In this document: positions 45,303-53,478 of the stretch, one piece after another
Layout of the letters: the number at the start of each line of letters is the position of its first letter
How positions within the stretch are numbered: the stretch's first letter is position 1
Virus record (IMG/VR): IMGVR_UViG_3300020020_000038
Location: 1-53,478 of that record
Length of the DNA: 53,478 nt
Origin: a virus
Reading direction: 5' to 3' (one strand)
Program-made: the position numbers and the translations under genes
The notes under the pieces: generated by a model
Databases searched by the model: none
The model's input: only the letters and a program-made list of their open reading frames with translations
What the model was told of the DNA's origin: nothing

Positions 45303-45992
45303 TTACGGGGTGGGATTGCTGTTAGCGAAGATGAACCCGAGGACCGCGACACCGGCGAACAGCAAGGTGGCGCCGAGTCCGATGATGGCGTAGACACCGG
45401 TCTTGGATTCTTCGCCACCGGTCTTCGCCGCGTTGATCGCGATGACGGCGGCTTGGATGTCGGAGACGATCTGTTTCAGGTCGTCGTACCGGGTGGTCTG
45501 CGCAGCGATCGCCGTGCCGAACGTGTCCCGCAAACCCTTCAACTGCTCCGCAAAGTTGTTCTCAGTCTTCGTGTTCGCGAGGGCAGCTGCCTCGGTTTGT
45601 TGCACCACCGACTTCTCAGCCGCAGCCAGAGCGGCGTCTACGGCTTTGGAGGTGTCGGCTTTCTGTTCGAGGCGTTGCCGTTCCGATGTCTGCTCCGAAA
45701 CGAGTAGCCGTTCCTTGATCGAGTTGAACCGTTCATCGGTCACCGCCGCCAACCCGTCCATTTCCACAGCGAAGATGTCGGTGAGTTCTTTGCGGAGGGC
45801 GTCGACTGCACGGGAGGTGAGGACGGTCGGGTCAGGGATTGGACGCGACCCCGGCCCGTGTTGCGTTTCGGGTTCGGTTTCAGTAGCCATCTCACCCCCA
45901 TCACTGCGGCGACGGCGTCTGGGCCGGGAAGGCGTGACCCGTTTTGCGATTTCATGGTTGCCCATCGCACCTCCCCAACCGGACAGAATCAT
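45303..45992 (-). CDS. coiled-coil TM protein, lysis-related (229 aa)
   Basis: Start ATG 45992 (TGATG overlap) is preferred; ATG 45965 with GGGGAGG is an alternative. Residues 60-190 form coiled coil (VSEQTSERQRLEQKADTSK), and YAIIGLGATLLFAGVAVLGFIF at the end is a single TM helix. It shares its plan with the protein at 33950, so each endolysin has one such partner. Confidence 0.6.
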   Translation of the reverse strand: MILSGWGGAMGNHEIAKRVTPSRPRRRRRSDGGEMATETEPETQHGPGSRPIPDPTVLTSRAVDALRKELTDIFAVEMDGLAAVTDERFNSIKERLLVSEQTSERQRLEQKADTSKAVDAALAAAEKSVVQQTEAAALANTKTENNFAEQLKGLRDTFGTAIAAQTTRYDDLKQIVSDIQAAVIAINAAKTGGEESKTGVYAIIGLGATLLFAGVAVLGFIFANSNPTP

Positions 45993-46171
45993 CAGTCGTC
46001 CCTTTCGCGAAGACTGGTGATGCAGAGCAGTGAGCCGACGATGCCGGCCACGATCGTGTTCGGGGCTGTAGCGGTAGTCCCCCAGAAGATGACGAGTCCG
46101 AGACCTACACAGAACCCGATGGTGCGTCGCTCACCGTCCGACAGTTCCCGAAGGCGACGACGGGGGCTCAC
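45992..46171 (-). CDS. two-helix membrane protein (59 aa)
   Basis: GTG 46171. TIGFCVGLGLVIFWGTTAT and TIVAGIVGSLLCITSL form two TM segments with a basic N-terminus (SPRRRLREL). A second holin/antiholin candidate. Stop TGA overlaps ATG 45992. Confidence 0.55.
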   Translation of the reverse strand: MSPRRRLRELSDGERRTIGFCVGLGLVIFWGTTATAPNTIVAGIVGSLLCITSLRERDD

Positions 46172-46247
46172 ATAATAATGATGAACGCCGGTCGTCCGTT
46201 AACCGTACCGGCCCGTACCGGATTTCATACTTTCGGACGATTGACAA

Positions 46248-47093
46248 TCAGCCGGTGTCTTTGCGTTGCAATAGTTCGTTCAGCTTCAACGCCGCCGCCT
46301 GGTCGTACTCGTCCGAGCCTGTGAGTTCGAACAAGAATGCCTTGAACAAGGCTTGTTGGAACCATTCCGACGCCGCCCCCGAGTTGAACTGGTCGACCGG
46401 TGGCGCCGACGTAACCGAGGCGAGAGTTTTGGAACTAACCAGCATGTCATCATCTCCAGAAGGCGGCGGGATTGGCGGGGGTTGGAGTGTTGACCCGGCA
46501 GCGGCAACGAGGCTGCGTAACGCAGCCACATCCCATGTGCCGGCACCGAGTGTCGGGTAGCCGTCAGCGGGCCCGAACGGATCAGACTTGCGGGTACCCG
46601 CCCAGCCTCGGTGGGTGGTGACGTCACGCATCGGATCGAGGCGAAGGCGGCGACACAACATGTTCATCAGGCGCAGGTAGGCGTCCATCTGTGGCCGCGG
46701 CCAACGTTCACCGACACCATTCGAGGCGGCTTCGATGGCGAACGCCATACGGTTACCCATCGAGGACGGGTCGAGCGGGATGACACCTTTCGATGTCGAC
46801 CACGGGGCGATGCCTTTGCCGTTCGTGTTTGAGGCGCCGGCTGTCCCGATGGTGACGACACCGGCCCGATCCAAGTGGACGTTGCCGATCGGTTTCGTCG
46901 TCGCGTTCTGCCACATGTAGGCGCAGTCGTTCTGCCATGTCGCATTGCTGGCCGTGTGATGGGCGACGATGCCCCACACTTGGTCGAATCCACCAGACGA
47001 CCGGGCCCGGGTCTCCCAGCCTGGATACTCACGGAACGCGATGCCCTCGGTGCGCAGCCAGTCGTCGAGATCGCGTAGCCAGATGGAACCCAT
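46248..47093 (-). CDS. second endolysin, N-acetylmuramoyl-L-alanine amidase (PGRP-like)
   Basis: 281 aa. AHHTASN (residues about 44-50), NVHLDRAGVVTIGTAGAS and THRGW (about 160) form the PGRP/amidase_2 fold with the zinc histidines. The C-terminal 80 residues hold a helical QFNSGAASEWFQQALFKAFLFE domain. It is upstream of four membrane proteins, a complete lysis cassette independent of the one at 33-35 kb. Confidence 0.88.
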   Translation of the reverse strand: MGSIWLRDLDDWLRTEGIAFREYPGWETRARSSGGFDQVWGIVAHHTASNATWQNDCAYMWQNATTKPIGNVHLDRAGVVTIGTAGASNTNGKGIAPWSTSKGVIPLDPSSMGNRMAFAIEAASNGVGERWPRPQMDAYLRLMNMLCRRLRLDPMRDVTTHRGWAGTRKSDPFGPADGYPTLGAGTWDVAALRSLVAAAGSTLQPPPIPPPSGDDDMLVSSKTLASVTSAPPVDQFNSGAASEWFQQALFKAFLFELTGSDEYDQAAALKLNELLQRKDTG

Positions 47094-47161
47094 CAGTCCT
47101 CGGGCTCGTCGTCCTCGGCTTCGTCGTCGTCCTCGAGGAACTCAGGTTCGTCAGACATCAT
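47093..47161 (-). CDS. acidic 22-aa peptide
   Basis: ATG 47161 with GGAAGG 6 nt upstream; stop overlaps the amidase start (TGATG). 14 of 22 residues are Asp or Glu. It may be only a leader for coupling. Confidence 0.4.
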   Translation of the reverse strand: MMSDEPEFLEDDDEAEDDEPED

Positions 47162-47199
47162 CGACAACCTTCCTGTTGCTATTCCAAAGCGGCGCCGTC

Positions 47200-47205
47200 T
47201 ATGAT
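47200..47205 (+). promoter_or_regulatory. GTC-TATGAT promoter of the RHH/sialidase operon
   Basis: TTGCTA (47176-47181), 18-bp spacer, GTC-TATGAT, then 6 nt to GTG 47212: leaderless plus-strand promoter opposite to the tail operon. Confidence 0.7.
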
Positions 47206-47211
47206 GGGGGT

Positions 47212-47361
47212 GTGCCACGACCACCCGAAGGCGAACGAATCTGCATCCGCCTCAAGCCTGAGACGATCGCCGTCATCGACAAGTGGGCCGCCGAAGAGGG
47301 CTTCAGTCGGGCCGGGATGATCCGCCAAATACTGGAAGACCTTGAAGAGGGCCGCCGATGA
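47212..47361 (+). CDS. ribbon-helix-helix (CopG-like) repressor (49 aa)
   Basis: GTG 47212. ERICIRLKPETIAVIDKWAAE is the beta strand and helix 1 of a ribbon-helix-helix, then GFSRAGMIRQILEDLEE the second helix. Such dimers autoregulate. ATGA overlap with the sialidase gene implies joint control. Confidence 0.8.
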   Translation: MPRPPEGERICIRLKPETIAVIDKWAAEEGFSRAGMIRQILEDLEEGRR

Positions 47362-48617
47362 CGATCTCTCGCCGTCAGTTACTCGCCGGTGCCGGCAGCG
47401 CCGCCACCTACCTAACCCTCAACCACCCCACACTCGGAGCCCTGGACGCACACGCCCTCGCCCCACAACCACCACCATCCAACACCTTCGAAGCACAAGA
47501 CTGGGCGACCGCCACCATCGTCCTCGAAAACCGGACCGGTTACGCCGACGGCTTACTACCCATCCAACTCGCCGACGGCACACTGTTTGCCACTCTCACC
47601 GTCAACGACACCGGCGAAGGAACCGGCGACGGAACCCACACCGTCACCCTCCACTCCGTCGACGGCGGAGAAACCTGGGAACGAACCGGCGTCATCGAAC
47701 CCCCCGAAGCCCCCGAAGCTGCGTGGGGCACCCCGTGGCTTCACCCTTCGGGCCGCATCTACGTCTTCTACACCTATAACGCAGCCAACCTGCGCTCCAT
47801 CCCCAACAACGACGGCACCTACGGCAACCAGAGGGTCGACAGTGTTGGTGTCATCGCCTACCGGTCATCGCTGGACGGCGGCTACACATGGGGGGCACGC
47901 CGCCACATCCACATCCCTGTCACAGCGATCGATCTACGTAACCCGTTCAAAGGCACCCACTGCATCTTCTGGATGGGTCCCGGCGTCCCCATCCCCAACG
48001 GCCTCGACGCCTACATCGGCATCTCCAAAGTCGGTGCCGTACATGGCGGCGTCATGTCCAACGACACCGAAGGCTTCGTCGTCAAGTTCACCGAAACCGA
48101 ACCCGGCCACATCACCGCCACATTCTCCACCGCCATCAAATGTGGACAACCGAACACCGAAGAACCCAGCCCAATCATCTTCGACGACGGAGTCATCAAC
48201 TGCACCTACCGATCCGTCATCGGCCGCCTCGGCGAAGCCTGGTCCACCAACGGCGGCGTCACATGGACCGTCGACTGGGCCAAGGATCGCACCGGCGCAA
48301 TCATCGCCCAACCAAGGGCCGGTGCTCAACAGGTCCGTCTCCCGGACGGCCGGTTCATCGTCTGGCATCACAACAACAGTTCCGACCCGGCGACCCTCGC
48401 ATCACACTTCGGGCCACGAAATCCGGTCTTCTACAGGATCGGCGAACGGGTCGGGAACCGCATCGTGTGGGGAGCTCCCAAACTGTTGTTGTGGGACCAA
48501 GATCCGAAGACAAACATCTCTGGTCCAAGTTTCCTGTTCGACGGTGACGTGATGACTGTCGTCGCCACCGACAAGTTGACGGCCCGCCTACTCCGTTTCC
48601 CGCTCGCCGGCCTCTAA
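47358..48617 (+). CDS. Tat-exported sialidase-like BNR protein
   Basis: 419 aa from ATG 47358. A twin-arginine signal SRRQLLAGAGSAATYL begins it. The rest is a six-bladed-propeller-type protein with Asp boxes SVDGGETW (100-107), SLDGGYTW (171-178) and STNGGVTW (296-303). These are typical of BNR sialidases and related glycosidases. An Arg triad cannot be confirmed from motifs alone. Strand, Tat signal and CCC/ACC-rich codon use differ from the surrounding genes, so it is recent cargo. Confidence 0.75.
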   Translation: MTISRRQLLAGAGSAATYLTLNHPTLGALDAHALAPQPPPSNTFEAQDWATATIVLENRTGYADGLLPIQLADGTLFATLTVNDTGEGTGDGTHTVTLHSVDGGETWERTGVIEPPEAPEAAWGTPWLHPSGRIYVFYTYNAANLRSIPNNDGTYGNQRVDSVGVIAYRSSLDGGYTWGARRHIHIPVTAIDLRNPFKGTHCIFWMGPGVPIPNGLDAYIGISKVGAVHGGVMSNDTEGFVVKFTETEPGHITATFSTAIKCGQPNTEEPSPIIFDDGVINCTYRSVIGRLGEAWSTNGGVTWTVDWAKDRTGAIIAQPRAGAQQVRLPDGRFIVWHHNNSSDPATLASHFGPRNPVFYRIGERVGNRIVWGAPKLLLWDQDPKTNISGPSFLFDGDVMTVVATDKLTARLLRFPLAGL

Positions 48618-49090
48618 GTCGGGTAGACCAGTTCCACGTCGAAGAATCCGGTAAAGGTGACGGTAACCGAACCCGCCTGTAACGCCCTGATCGACAATGT
48701 GTCTGACGTCCCGTTCATCAGGATTAGCGGACTCACACCGAACACCCCTGAACTGACCGACGACGGCTCAATGTCGAAGCCATGAAGGTCCGTCGAGTTG
48801 CGGCGTACAACCACGTTGAAACGGGTGGCGGCGGTATCGGTGGAGGCGGACCCCCTGACTCCGACCCGGTACCAGCCGGTGATGTTCGGAGTGATAACGG
48901 TCGGTGTTCCACCTGCGAACCAGCCGCGAGGGTCGAGAACCTCTGTCTCCCACGAGACCGTGATAATCGAACCACTGACCAGCGAGTTACCAGTTGACGT
49001 TGACACCTGGCAGACAGCGTTGACAGGCCGAGTCACTGCGTTCAGATTGGTGGCGGTCACGATCTCGAGGGAGGCAAACGGCCAAGCCAT
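48614..49090 (-). CDS. tail fibre accessory protein (158 aa)
   Basis: MAWPFASLEIVTATNLNAVTRP, ITGWYRVGVRGSAST, TFTGFFDVELVYPT: a C1q/TNF-like trimeric jelly-roll plan found in many phage fibre proteins. Ends converge with the sialidase gene by 4 nt. Confidence 0.65.
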   Translation of the reverse strand: MAWPFASLEIVTATNLNAVTRPVNAVCQVSTSTGNSLVSGSIITVSWETEVLDPRGWFAGGTPTVITPNITGWYRVGVRGSASTDTAATRFNVVVRRNSTDLHGFDIEPSSVSSGVFGVSPLILMNGTSDTLSIRALQAGSVTVTFTGFFDVELVYPT

Positions 49091-49102
49091 AAGTGGGGCT
49101 CC

Positions 49103-50350
49103 TTAGAAGGCTAGACGGTTGGAGTCGAGGACACCGAACACGGCGTCATCCAACGTCAGGAAGGCACGGGTGTCTGCATTGGCAAACGACAACTCGGCAG
49201 TCCAAGAACCGTGAGCGATGTTGTGGTGGATGCCGTCGACAATCGACAACTTGACGATTCCAGAACCGACGTTCAACGGTGCCCGTTCCACACTGACCAC
49301 ATCGGTCAGATCCAACGACACCACCGTCTGTACTTCGGGCTGTGTCAACGCCGCCACGTTGACCGTCGCCGATTCGAACCGGACCTCCGGTGTGGAGAAC
49401 CGGTCCAGGTGCAAATCGAGAATGTCTTGGGTCTCTACATCGTCGACAGTGAACAGCTGCCCCAAAGACAGGGTACGAATCATGAACTTGTCGATTGCCG
49501 CCAAGTCGACGGCCTCGAGCGGGACACCTGTCGTTTCTGATTCGCCGAGCACACGGGTATACAACAGGTCTGCCGCGGATCGTTGACTGGCATTGCGGTA
49601 AGGGACGCCTGCTGTCCGGTCGTCAGAGAACACGACGTCAGCAGAAGCGTTGAGGGTGGCGGTCCGGTTGCGGAACATCAATGTTCCGTCAGCGGCTATG
49701 TACAGGTAGCCGGCTTCGGAACGTGAACAGGCTTGGAGGTAGGCGAGGACGTTGCCACCCAACGTGGTCGCCCCGAACGTCGAGTTGCCGTCATCGATCA
49801 ACCGGGAGAAATGTTCCACTTCGGGACGGTCCAACACTCGGATGATTCGTTCCCCGGACAGGTCACCGGAGAACGCCGGGGCAATCTCGGGGAGTTCCTG
49901 GTTGGCGAGGATGGCGAACCCGTCAACACAGGTAGCGGTGACACGGGACAGGTTGTCGCCCGGTTCATAGGTGACAGCCCAGTCCTCGACCCAGCCGGTG
50001 AACAGGTCGAGGCCTTGCCAGCGGATCGCGACCCGTTTGATCGGAACAATTTCGCCGTCGTATGGGGAACCGCTATAGGACGGGTCGAAGGTGCGGTCGT
50101 TGTCGTTGAGTACGACGGTGGCGACCCCTGGGTTGTATTCGTCGCGTTCGTGGTCCCGGCCCCGCTTGGTCGTGATCGCCGCGACGTGTTCCGTGACGTC
50201 GACGAACACGTCATCGGGGGCAAGCAGGTAGGTGACGTTGTTGAGTTCGCCGCGGTCGGGGTGGTCGAGTACGAAGAAGTTGCCGCCGACGGCGTCAACC
50301 CCGAACCCGATTTCGACGGTGACACCGGCGAGGTTGGTGGCGACAGTCAT
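49103..50350 (-). CDS. minor tail protein / distal tail hub
   Basis: 415 aa immediately downstream of the tape measure. VTEHVAAITTKRGRDHERDEYNP, ATVVLNDNDRTFDPSYSGSP and LFTGWVEDWAVTYEPGDN are the pattern of the hub protein that follows TMP in many siphophages. The later region has LLYTRVLGESETTGVP. It overlaps the TMP gene by 4 nt. Confidence 0.8.
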   Translation of the reverse strand: MTVATNLAGVTVEIGFGVDAVGGNFFVLDHPDRGELNNVTYLLAPDDVFVDVTEHVAAITTKRGRDHERDEYNPGVATVVLNDNDRTFDPSYSGSPYDGEIVPIKRVAIRWQGLDLFTGWVEDWAVTYEPGDNLSRVTATCVDGFAILANQELPEIAPAFSGDLSGERIIRVLDRPEVEHFSRLIDDGNSTFGATTLGGNVLAYLQACSRSEAGYLYIAADGTLMFRNRTATLNASADVVFSDDRTAGVPYRNASQRSAADLLYTRVLGESETTGVPLEAVDLAAIDKFMIRTLSLGQLFTVDDVETQDILDLHLDRFSTPEVRFESATVNVAALTQPEVQTVVSLDLTDVVSVERAPLNVGSGIVKLSIVDGIHHNIAHGSWTAELSFANADTRAFLTLDDAVFGVLDSNRLAF

Positions 50351-53300
50351 CTTGTGCTAATGGGGACTGGTCCGCTGCGTCGCTCCCACTGCCGCAACGC
50401 CCGGACGACGGCGTCTGGTACGACTTCGCCGGGCCCATTGTGGTTGATCGTCAGGTTGTAGACGGCACCACCACCGGACATGCCGCCGCCGCCCCTACCG
50501 ATACTGGCGGCAGCCCCACCCATCGCCGACAGAGCCGACATGATCGGCCCCGACACCCGCGGATCACCCAACACCGCCGCCATCCGGGCCGGATTACCCA
50601 ACGGCAAAACCGCTTCATTCCCGTGGATCTGAGCAATCTGATCCTGGGCAATGTAGCCACCCTCAGCGAACGTTTTGACCTTAGCCAAAATCTGGGTAAA
50701 CCGAGTTTTCGTTAGGGCGTTCAACTGCGAGTTTGCGTCATATGTATAAGCCACAGCCACCACAGGTGCTGTGCGCTTCGGGGTCAGCGAATTAAGGAGC
50801 CGTCTCGCCTCTTCGTACTGGCCATGATCAAGCAACAGGTCCAGCTGGGTGGCGATCTCCGGCGGAATATTGTCATACTGCGCTATGAGTGCTTCGATCT
50901 CTTGGCGTGCGGTCGTCATGCCGGCCTGCACGATCGCCGTCTCCACCTGCTCCGGCGTCAACCCCCACGTATACAACAGATAATCAAACTGCTCCCTGTT
51001 GAAACCCGCCGCGAGAGCGTTGTCACGCATGACACCCGTGTTGTAGAGGACATCGTCGGCAACCGTCTCGATTGCTTCGCCATCCTCCAGACGGGCAGCA
51101 GCCAAATCCAGAATGTTGTCGCGTTGCTCCTGGAACATCTGAACATTCGCGTTGCCCTCGACCGTGCTGATCGACAACGACCGGTTGACATGCCCCAACT
51201 CGTCATCCTGTGCAGCCAGGGCGTCATTGAATTTGAGTGCCCAGTCCCACAGTTCTGCCTCAGCATCAGCCACGCCGATCGCTCCACCGGTGAGCCGAGA
51301 AAGTTCATCCCCGAAGTTGGCGGCGGCCCGGGCAGCCATGTCGAACGCCTCCGCCGACAACGTCATCGTGTCAATCGTCGACCCAGCAACCCCCTCCAAC
51401 TCGTCGAACGAACCGGCCAGATCATCGACCCCGCCGACAGCGTCGCCGGCTTCGTCACCGATCGTTTTGAACCCGGCACCCATCGCCCCGATGTCCGGCC
51501 CGAAGATGTCAGCGAGCCCCTTGCCGCTCGCCTTCAACTTGTCAACGACACCATCGACCGCGCCGGCAGCCAGGGTCGCCTTGTCTGCCAGGCCCTTGAA
51601 CTTGTCGCCCGACATCTCGACCTGTGCAGCCAACAATTCGATCTTTGATGCGCCATCAACAAACGACTCAGCTAGTTGTTTGATGGAGTCCAACGTCGGG
51701 ACAGTCTTGGTTCGCAACGACTCCTGTGCTGTCGTCAACTCCTCAACTGCCGCCGTGTACGACTCGGTGCCTAGCACGGCATCCTGAGTCGCCTGATCCG
51801 ACTGGGCGAGGAGTTCGTTGAACCTTTGGTACACCTCGACGGCTTGGTCGGATGCCCGGGTGGCACCGATCTGGGTCTCAGCGAGCCGGATCAACTCATC
51901 GGCTTCCTCCGACGCCGCCGCGGCAGCGTTCAACGCCTGCGTCGCAACCTTATCCAAATCAGTTTTTTCGGCCTGGTCCTGGATTTCCTCCATCGCCAAC
52001 GCCACCGGCAACAACTCCGCCGCGAATACCTTGGCTTCTTCGTAGGTCATGCCCATCTGCTCAGCGAAGAACCTGAGCGAGATAGACAAGTCTTCGGCAC
52101 CGCCATCGGTGTCGTTGACGGCCTGCCCGACAATCGAGATTTCCTCTGCCGTCAGCCCGGCCTGAACGCCGAGATGGTAGAGCGCCGACTCGACATCGAG
52201 GTCACGGAAGCGGGCCAGCACCGTGAACGCTTCATCGGACTGGATGCCCAACGCCCCCAACGCCTGCGTCAGTTTGACGCCGTCCTCATCGGTCTGTGCG
52301 AGAGCTAACGCCAACGCCTCGTTAGCCGCCGCCAACCCGGCAATCGCCGGTTCCGCACCCTGCGACGCCAACGTCGTCCGCAACGTCTCCTGCCACTGCA
52401 CCACCAGCGCTGCGCCGACCTCGCGGGAACGGGCCTCGAGTTCGCGTTGCTTTGACGTGAACGCCTCGTACGCCAACACACCGACAGTGGCGGCGATAGC
52501 GATACCGGCGAACGCGGTGCCTGCCAACCCGGCCGCACCAGCAGAGAGTTTCATGAGACCATTGATAGCCGCCAGGTTCTTGATGAGTGACCCGGTGATG
52601 AACATCATCGGCCCGGCCGCCGCCACCAGAGCCAAAAACCCGCCAACGGCAGCCTGCACCGGGGCCGGGAGAGCTTGGAAGCCCTCCACCCAGCTACTAA
52701 CGAGATCAAGGACAGTGGAGACGATCGGCAGCAACGTGGCCCCGAGGTCGATGAACAGGTCGACGATTTTGTTGCGGACAATCTCGAATTGGGCGGCCGT
52801 AGTGGCATACCGTTTCGCCGCCTCACCGGTCAAGGCAAGGTTGTCCTCCCAAAACCCGACGGAACGGCCCAACGTCTCATTCAACGAGTCACCAGCACCA
52901 AGCAATGACAGAAACACCTGTTGCGCCAGTTGGCCCTTCAACCCGATACTGCCCAGGGCGTCAGATGCGTTCCCGCTTTCCGCCTCGATACGGGCGAGCC
53001 CTTGTACGAACGCGACAACTGCTCCTGCCGCATCATCCCGGAACGTGGTGGCAAACTGTTCCCCCGACATGCCGGCAATATCAGCGAACGCCTCAAGTTT
53101 GGCCCCGCCACTATCTACCGCAGTGTTCATCAACAGAAATGCCCGCTGAACCGCCGTTCCACCACGCTCCGCCGGGATACCGAGGTCAGCCATTGCTGCG
53201 GCAAACCCCAACACTTCGGCTTCAGAAAGACCGATCAGCGCACCGGCACCGGCGATACGTTGCGCCATATCCAAAATCTGGCCCTCAGTCGAAGCACCCG

Positions 53301-53478
53301 TGTTACCCAACCCCACTAACGCGGAGCCGAGATTGTCGACGTCATCCCCCGACGTCTGCATCACATTCATCAACTGGGCGATCGACGTCGCCGCCTGATC
53401 CGCCGTCAGATTCGTCGTCTCCCCCAAGTCAATCATCACTCGGGTGAACTGCAAAATATCCGGCGTCGCCACACCGAG
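50347..53478 (-). CDS. tape-measure protein, 5' end outside window
   Basis: At least 1043 codons, open at the right edge; the GTG at 53472 is almost certainly internal. The N-terminal 250 residues match the TP901-type tape-measure core: NLTADQAATSIAQLMN, GASTEGQILDMAQRIAGAG, ERGGTAVQRAFLLMN. A hydrophobic segment (FLALVAAAGPMMFITGSLI) at about 280-300 follows, then long helical coiled-coil stretches rich in Ala, Glu and Asp. It sets tail length and enters the host during DNA ejection. Gly-rich and HNGPGEV segments close the C-terminus. Confidence 0.92.
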   Translation of the reverse strand, partial: LGVATPDILQFTRVMIDLGETTNLTADQAATSIAQLMNVMQTSGDDVDNLGSALVGLGNTGASTEGQILDMAQRIAGAGALIGLSEAEVLGFAAAMADLGIPAERGGTAVQRAFLLMNTAVDSGGAKLEAFADIAGMSGEQFATTFRDDAAGAVVAFVQGLARIEAESGNASDALGSIGLKGQLAQQVFLSLLGAGDSLNETLGRSVGFWEDNLALTGEAAKRYATTAAQFEIVRNKIVDLFIDLGATLLPIVSTVLDLVSSWVEGFQALPAPVQAAVGGFLALVAAAGPMMFITGSLIKNLAAINGLMKLSAGAAGLAGTAFAGIAIAATVGVLAYEAFTSKQRELEARSREVGAALVVQWQETLRTTLASQGAEPAIAGLAAANEALALALAQTDEDGVKLTQALGALGIQSDEAFTVLARFRDLDVESALYHLGVQAGLTAEEISIVGQAVNDTDGGAEDLSISLRFFAEQMGMTYEEAKVFAAELLPVALAMEEIQDQAEKTDLDKVATQALNAAAAASEEADELIRLAETQIGATRASDQAVEVYQRFNELLAQSDQATQDAVLGTESYTAAVEELTTAQESLRTKTVPTLDSIKQLAESFVDGASKIELLAAQVEMSGDKFKGLADKATLAAGAVDGVVDKLKASGKGLADIFGPDIGAMGAGFKTIGDEAGDAVGGVDDLAGSFDELEGVAGSTIDTMTLSAEAFDMAARAAANFGDELSRLTGGAIGVADAEAELWDWALKFNDALAAQDDELGHVNRSLSISTVEGNANVQMFQEQRDNILDLAAARLEDGEAIETVADDVLYNTGVMRDNALAAGFNREQFDYLLYTWGLTPEQVETAIVQAGMTTARQEIEALIAQYDNIPPEIATQLDLLLDHGQYEEARRLLNSLTPKRTAPVVAVAYTYDANSQLNALTKTRFTQILAKVKTFAEGGYIAQDQIAQIHGNEAVLPLGNPARMAAVLGDPRVSGPIMSALSAMGGAAASIGRGGGGMSGGGAVYNLTINHNGPGEVVPDAVVRALRQWERRSGPVPISTR

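Noticed and set aside
46172-46247. CGTACCGG direct repeats as an attachment site
   Set aside because: The repeats are only 8 bp, have no inverted arms and no integrase is nearby.

Overview
The window is high-GC DNA from a tailed double-stranded DNA phage (a siphovirus-like layout, judged from the tape-measure and minor tail genes) that probably infects an actinobacterium. The grounds are long runs of small genes overlapping by ATGA, GTGA or TGATG, a Gam/Sak4-type recombination pair, RusA, an SF2 helicase, many HNH genes, two amidase endolysins, and a TP901-like tape-measure protein running off the right edge. Terminase, portal, capsid and DNA polymerase are not in the window, and no integrase, tRNA gene or CRISPR array was recognised. 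Actinobacterial features are leaderless-looking starts, an LPETG sorting signal and a Tat signal. Long Thr/Ser-rich linkers made of acg/acc codons would fit Acidimicrobiia-type aquatic hosts, but that is a guess.

Layout. (1) 1-16317, minus strand: early and accessory genes. The 3' end of this block (193-3381) is a probable DNA hypermodification operon: two tandem ParB-like proteins, a TET/JBP-type 2-oxoglutarate/Fe(II) dioxygenase, a 67-aa protein and a 309-aa protein resembling amino-acid:DNA transferases. To its right are a dense array of tiny zinc-ribbon proteins, a DUF932-like protein, a J-domain protein, the helicase, RusA and an HTH replication protein. (2) 16470-21894, plus strand: Gam-like protein, HTH protein, Sak4-like ATPase, then secreted and membrane proteins including a sortase-anchored (LPETG) Thr/Ser-rich surface protein, ending with an HNH gene. 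(3) 21943-28319, strand-mosaic cargo: four putative glycosyltransferases, a NovU/TylC3-type sugar C-methyltransferase, an FkbM O-methyltransferase, an HNH-AP2 homing endonuclease and two tiny zinc proteins. (4) 28316-53478, mostly minus strand: tail, fibre and lysis genes. These include a protein with about 21 GITD repeats, a DUF4038/apiosidase-like glycoside hydrolase, a beta-helix tailspike, a collar/His-rich fibre, an Ala-rich repeat protein, two amidases, several holin-like proteins and the tape measure. A plus-strand pair, an RHH repressor plus a Tat-exported sialidase-like protein, interrupts this block at 47212-48617.

Regulation. A recurrent promoter, with core GTC-TAYRAT or TGC-TAnnnT and sometimes a GGGTTTACTTC -35 element, sits with its -10 hexamer only 6-8 nt from the start codon in front of many leading genes. 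This predicts leaderless mRNAs. All three stand-alone minus-strand HNH genes and the RHH-sialidase pair carry their own copy.

Four genes (near 5.15, 5.73, 6.60 and 23.13 kb) look split by single-base frameshifts. They may be assembly indels and should be checked before any biology is built on them.
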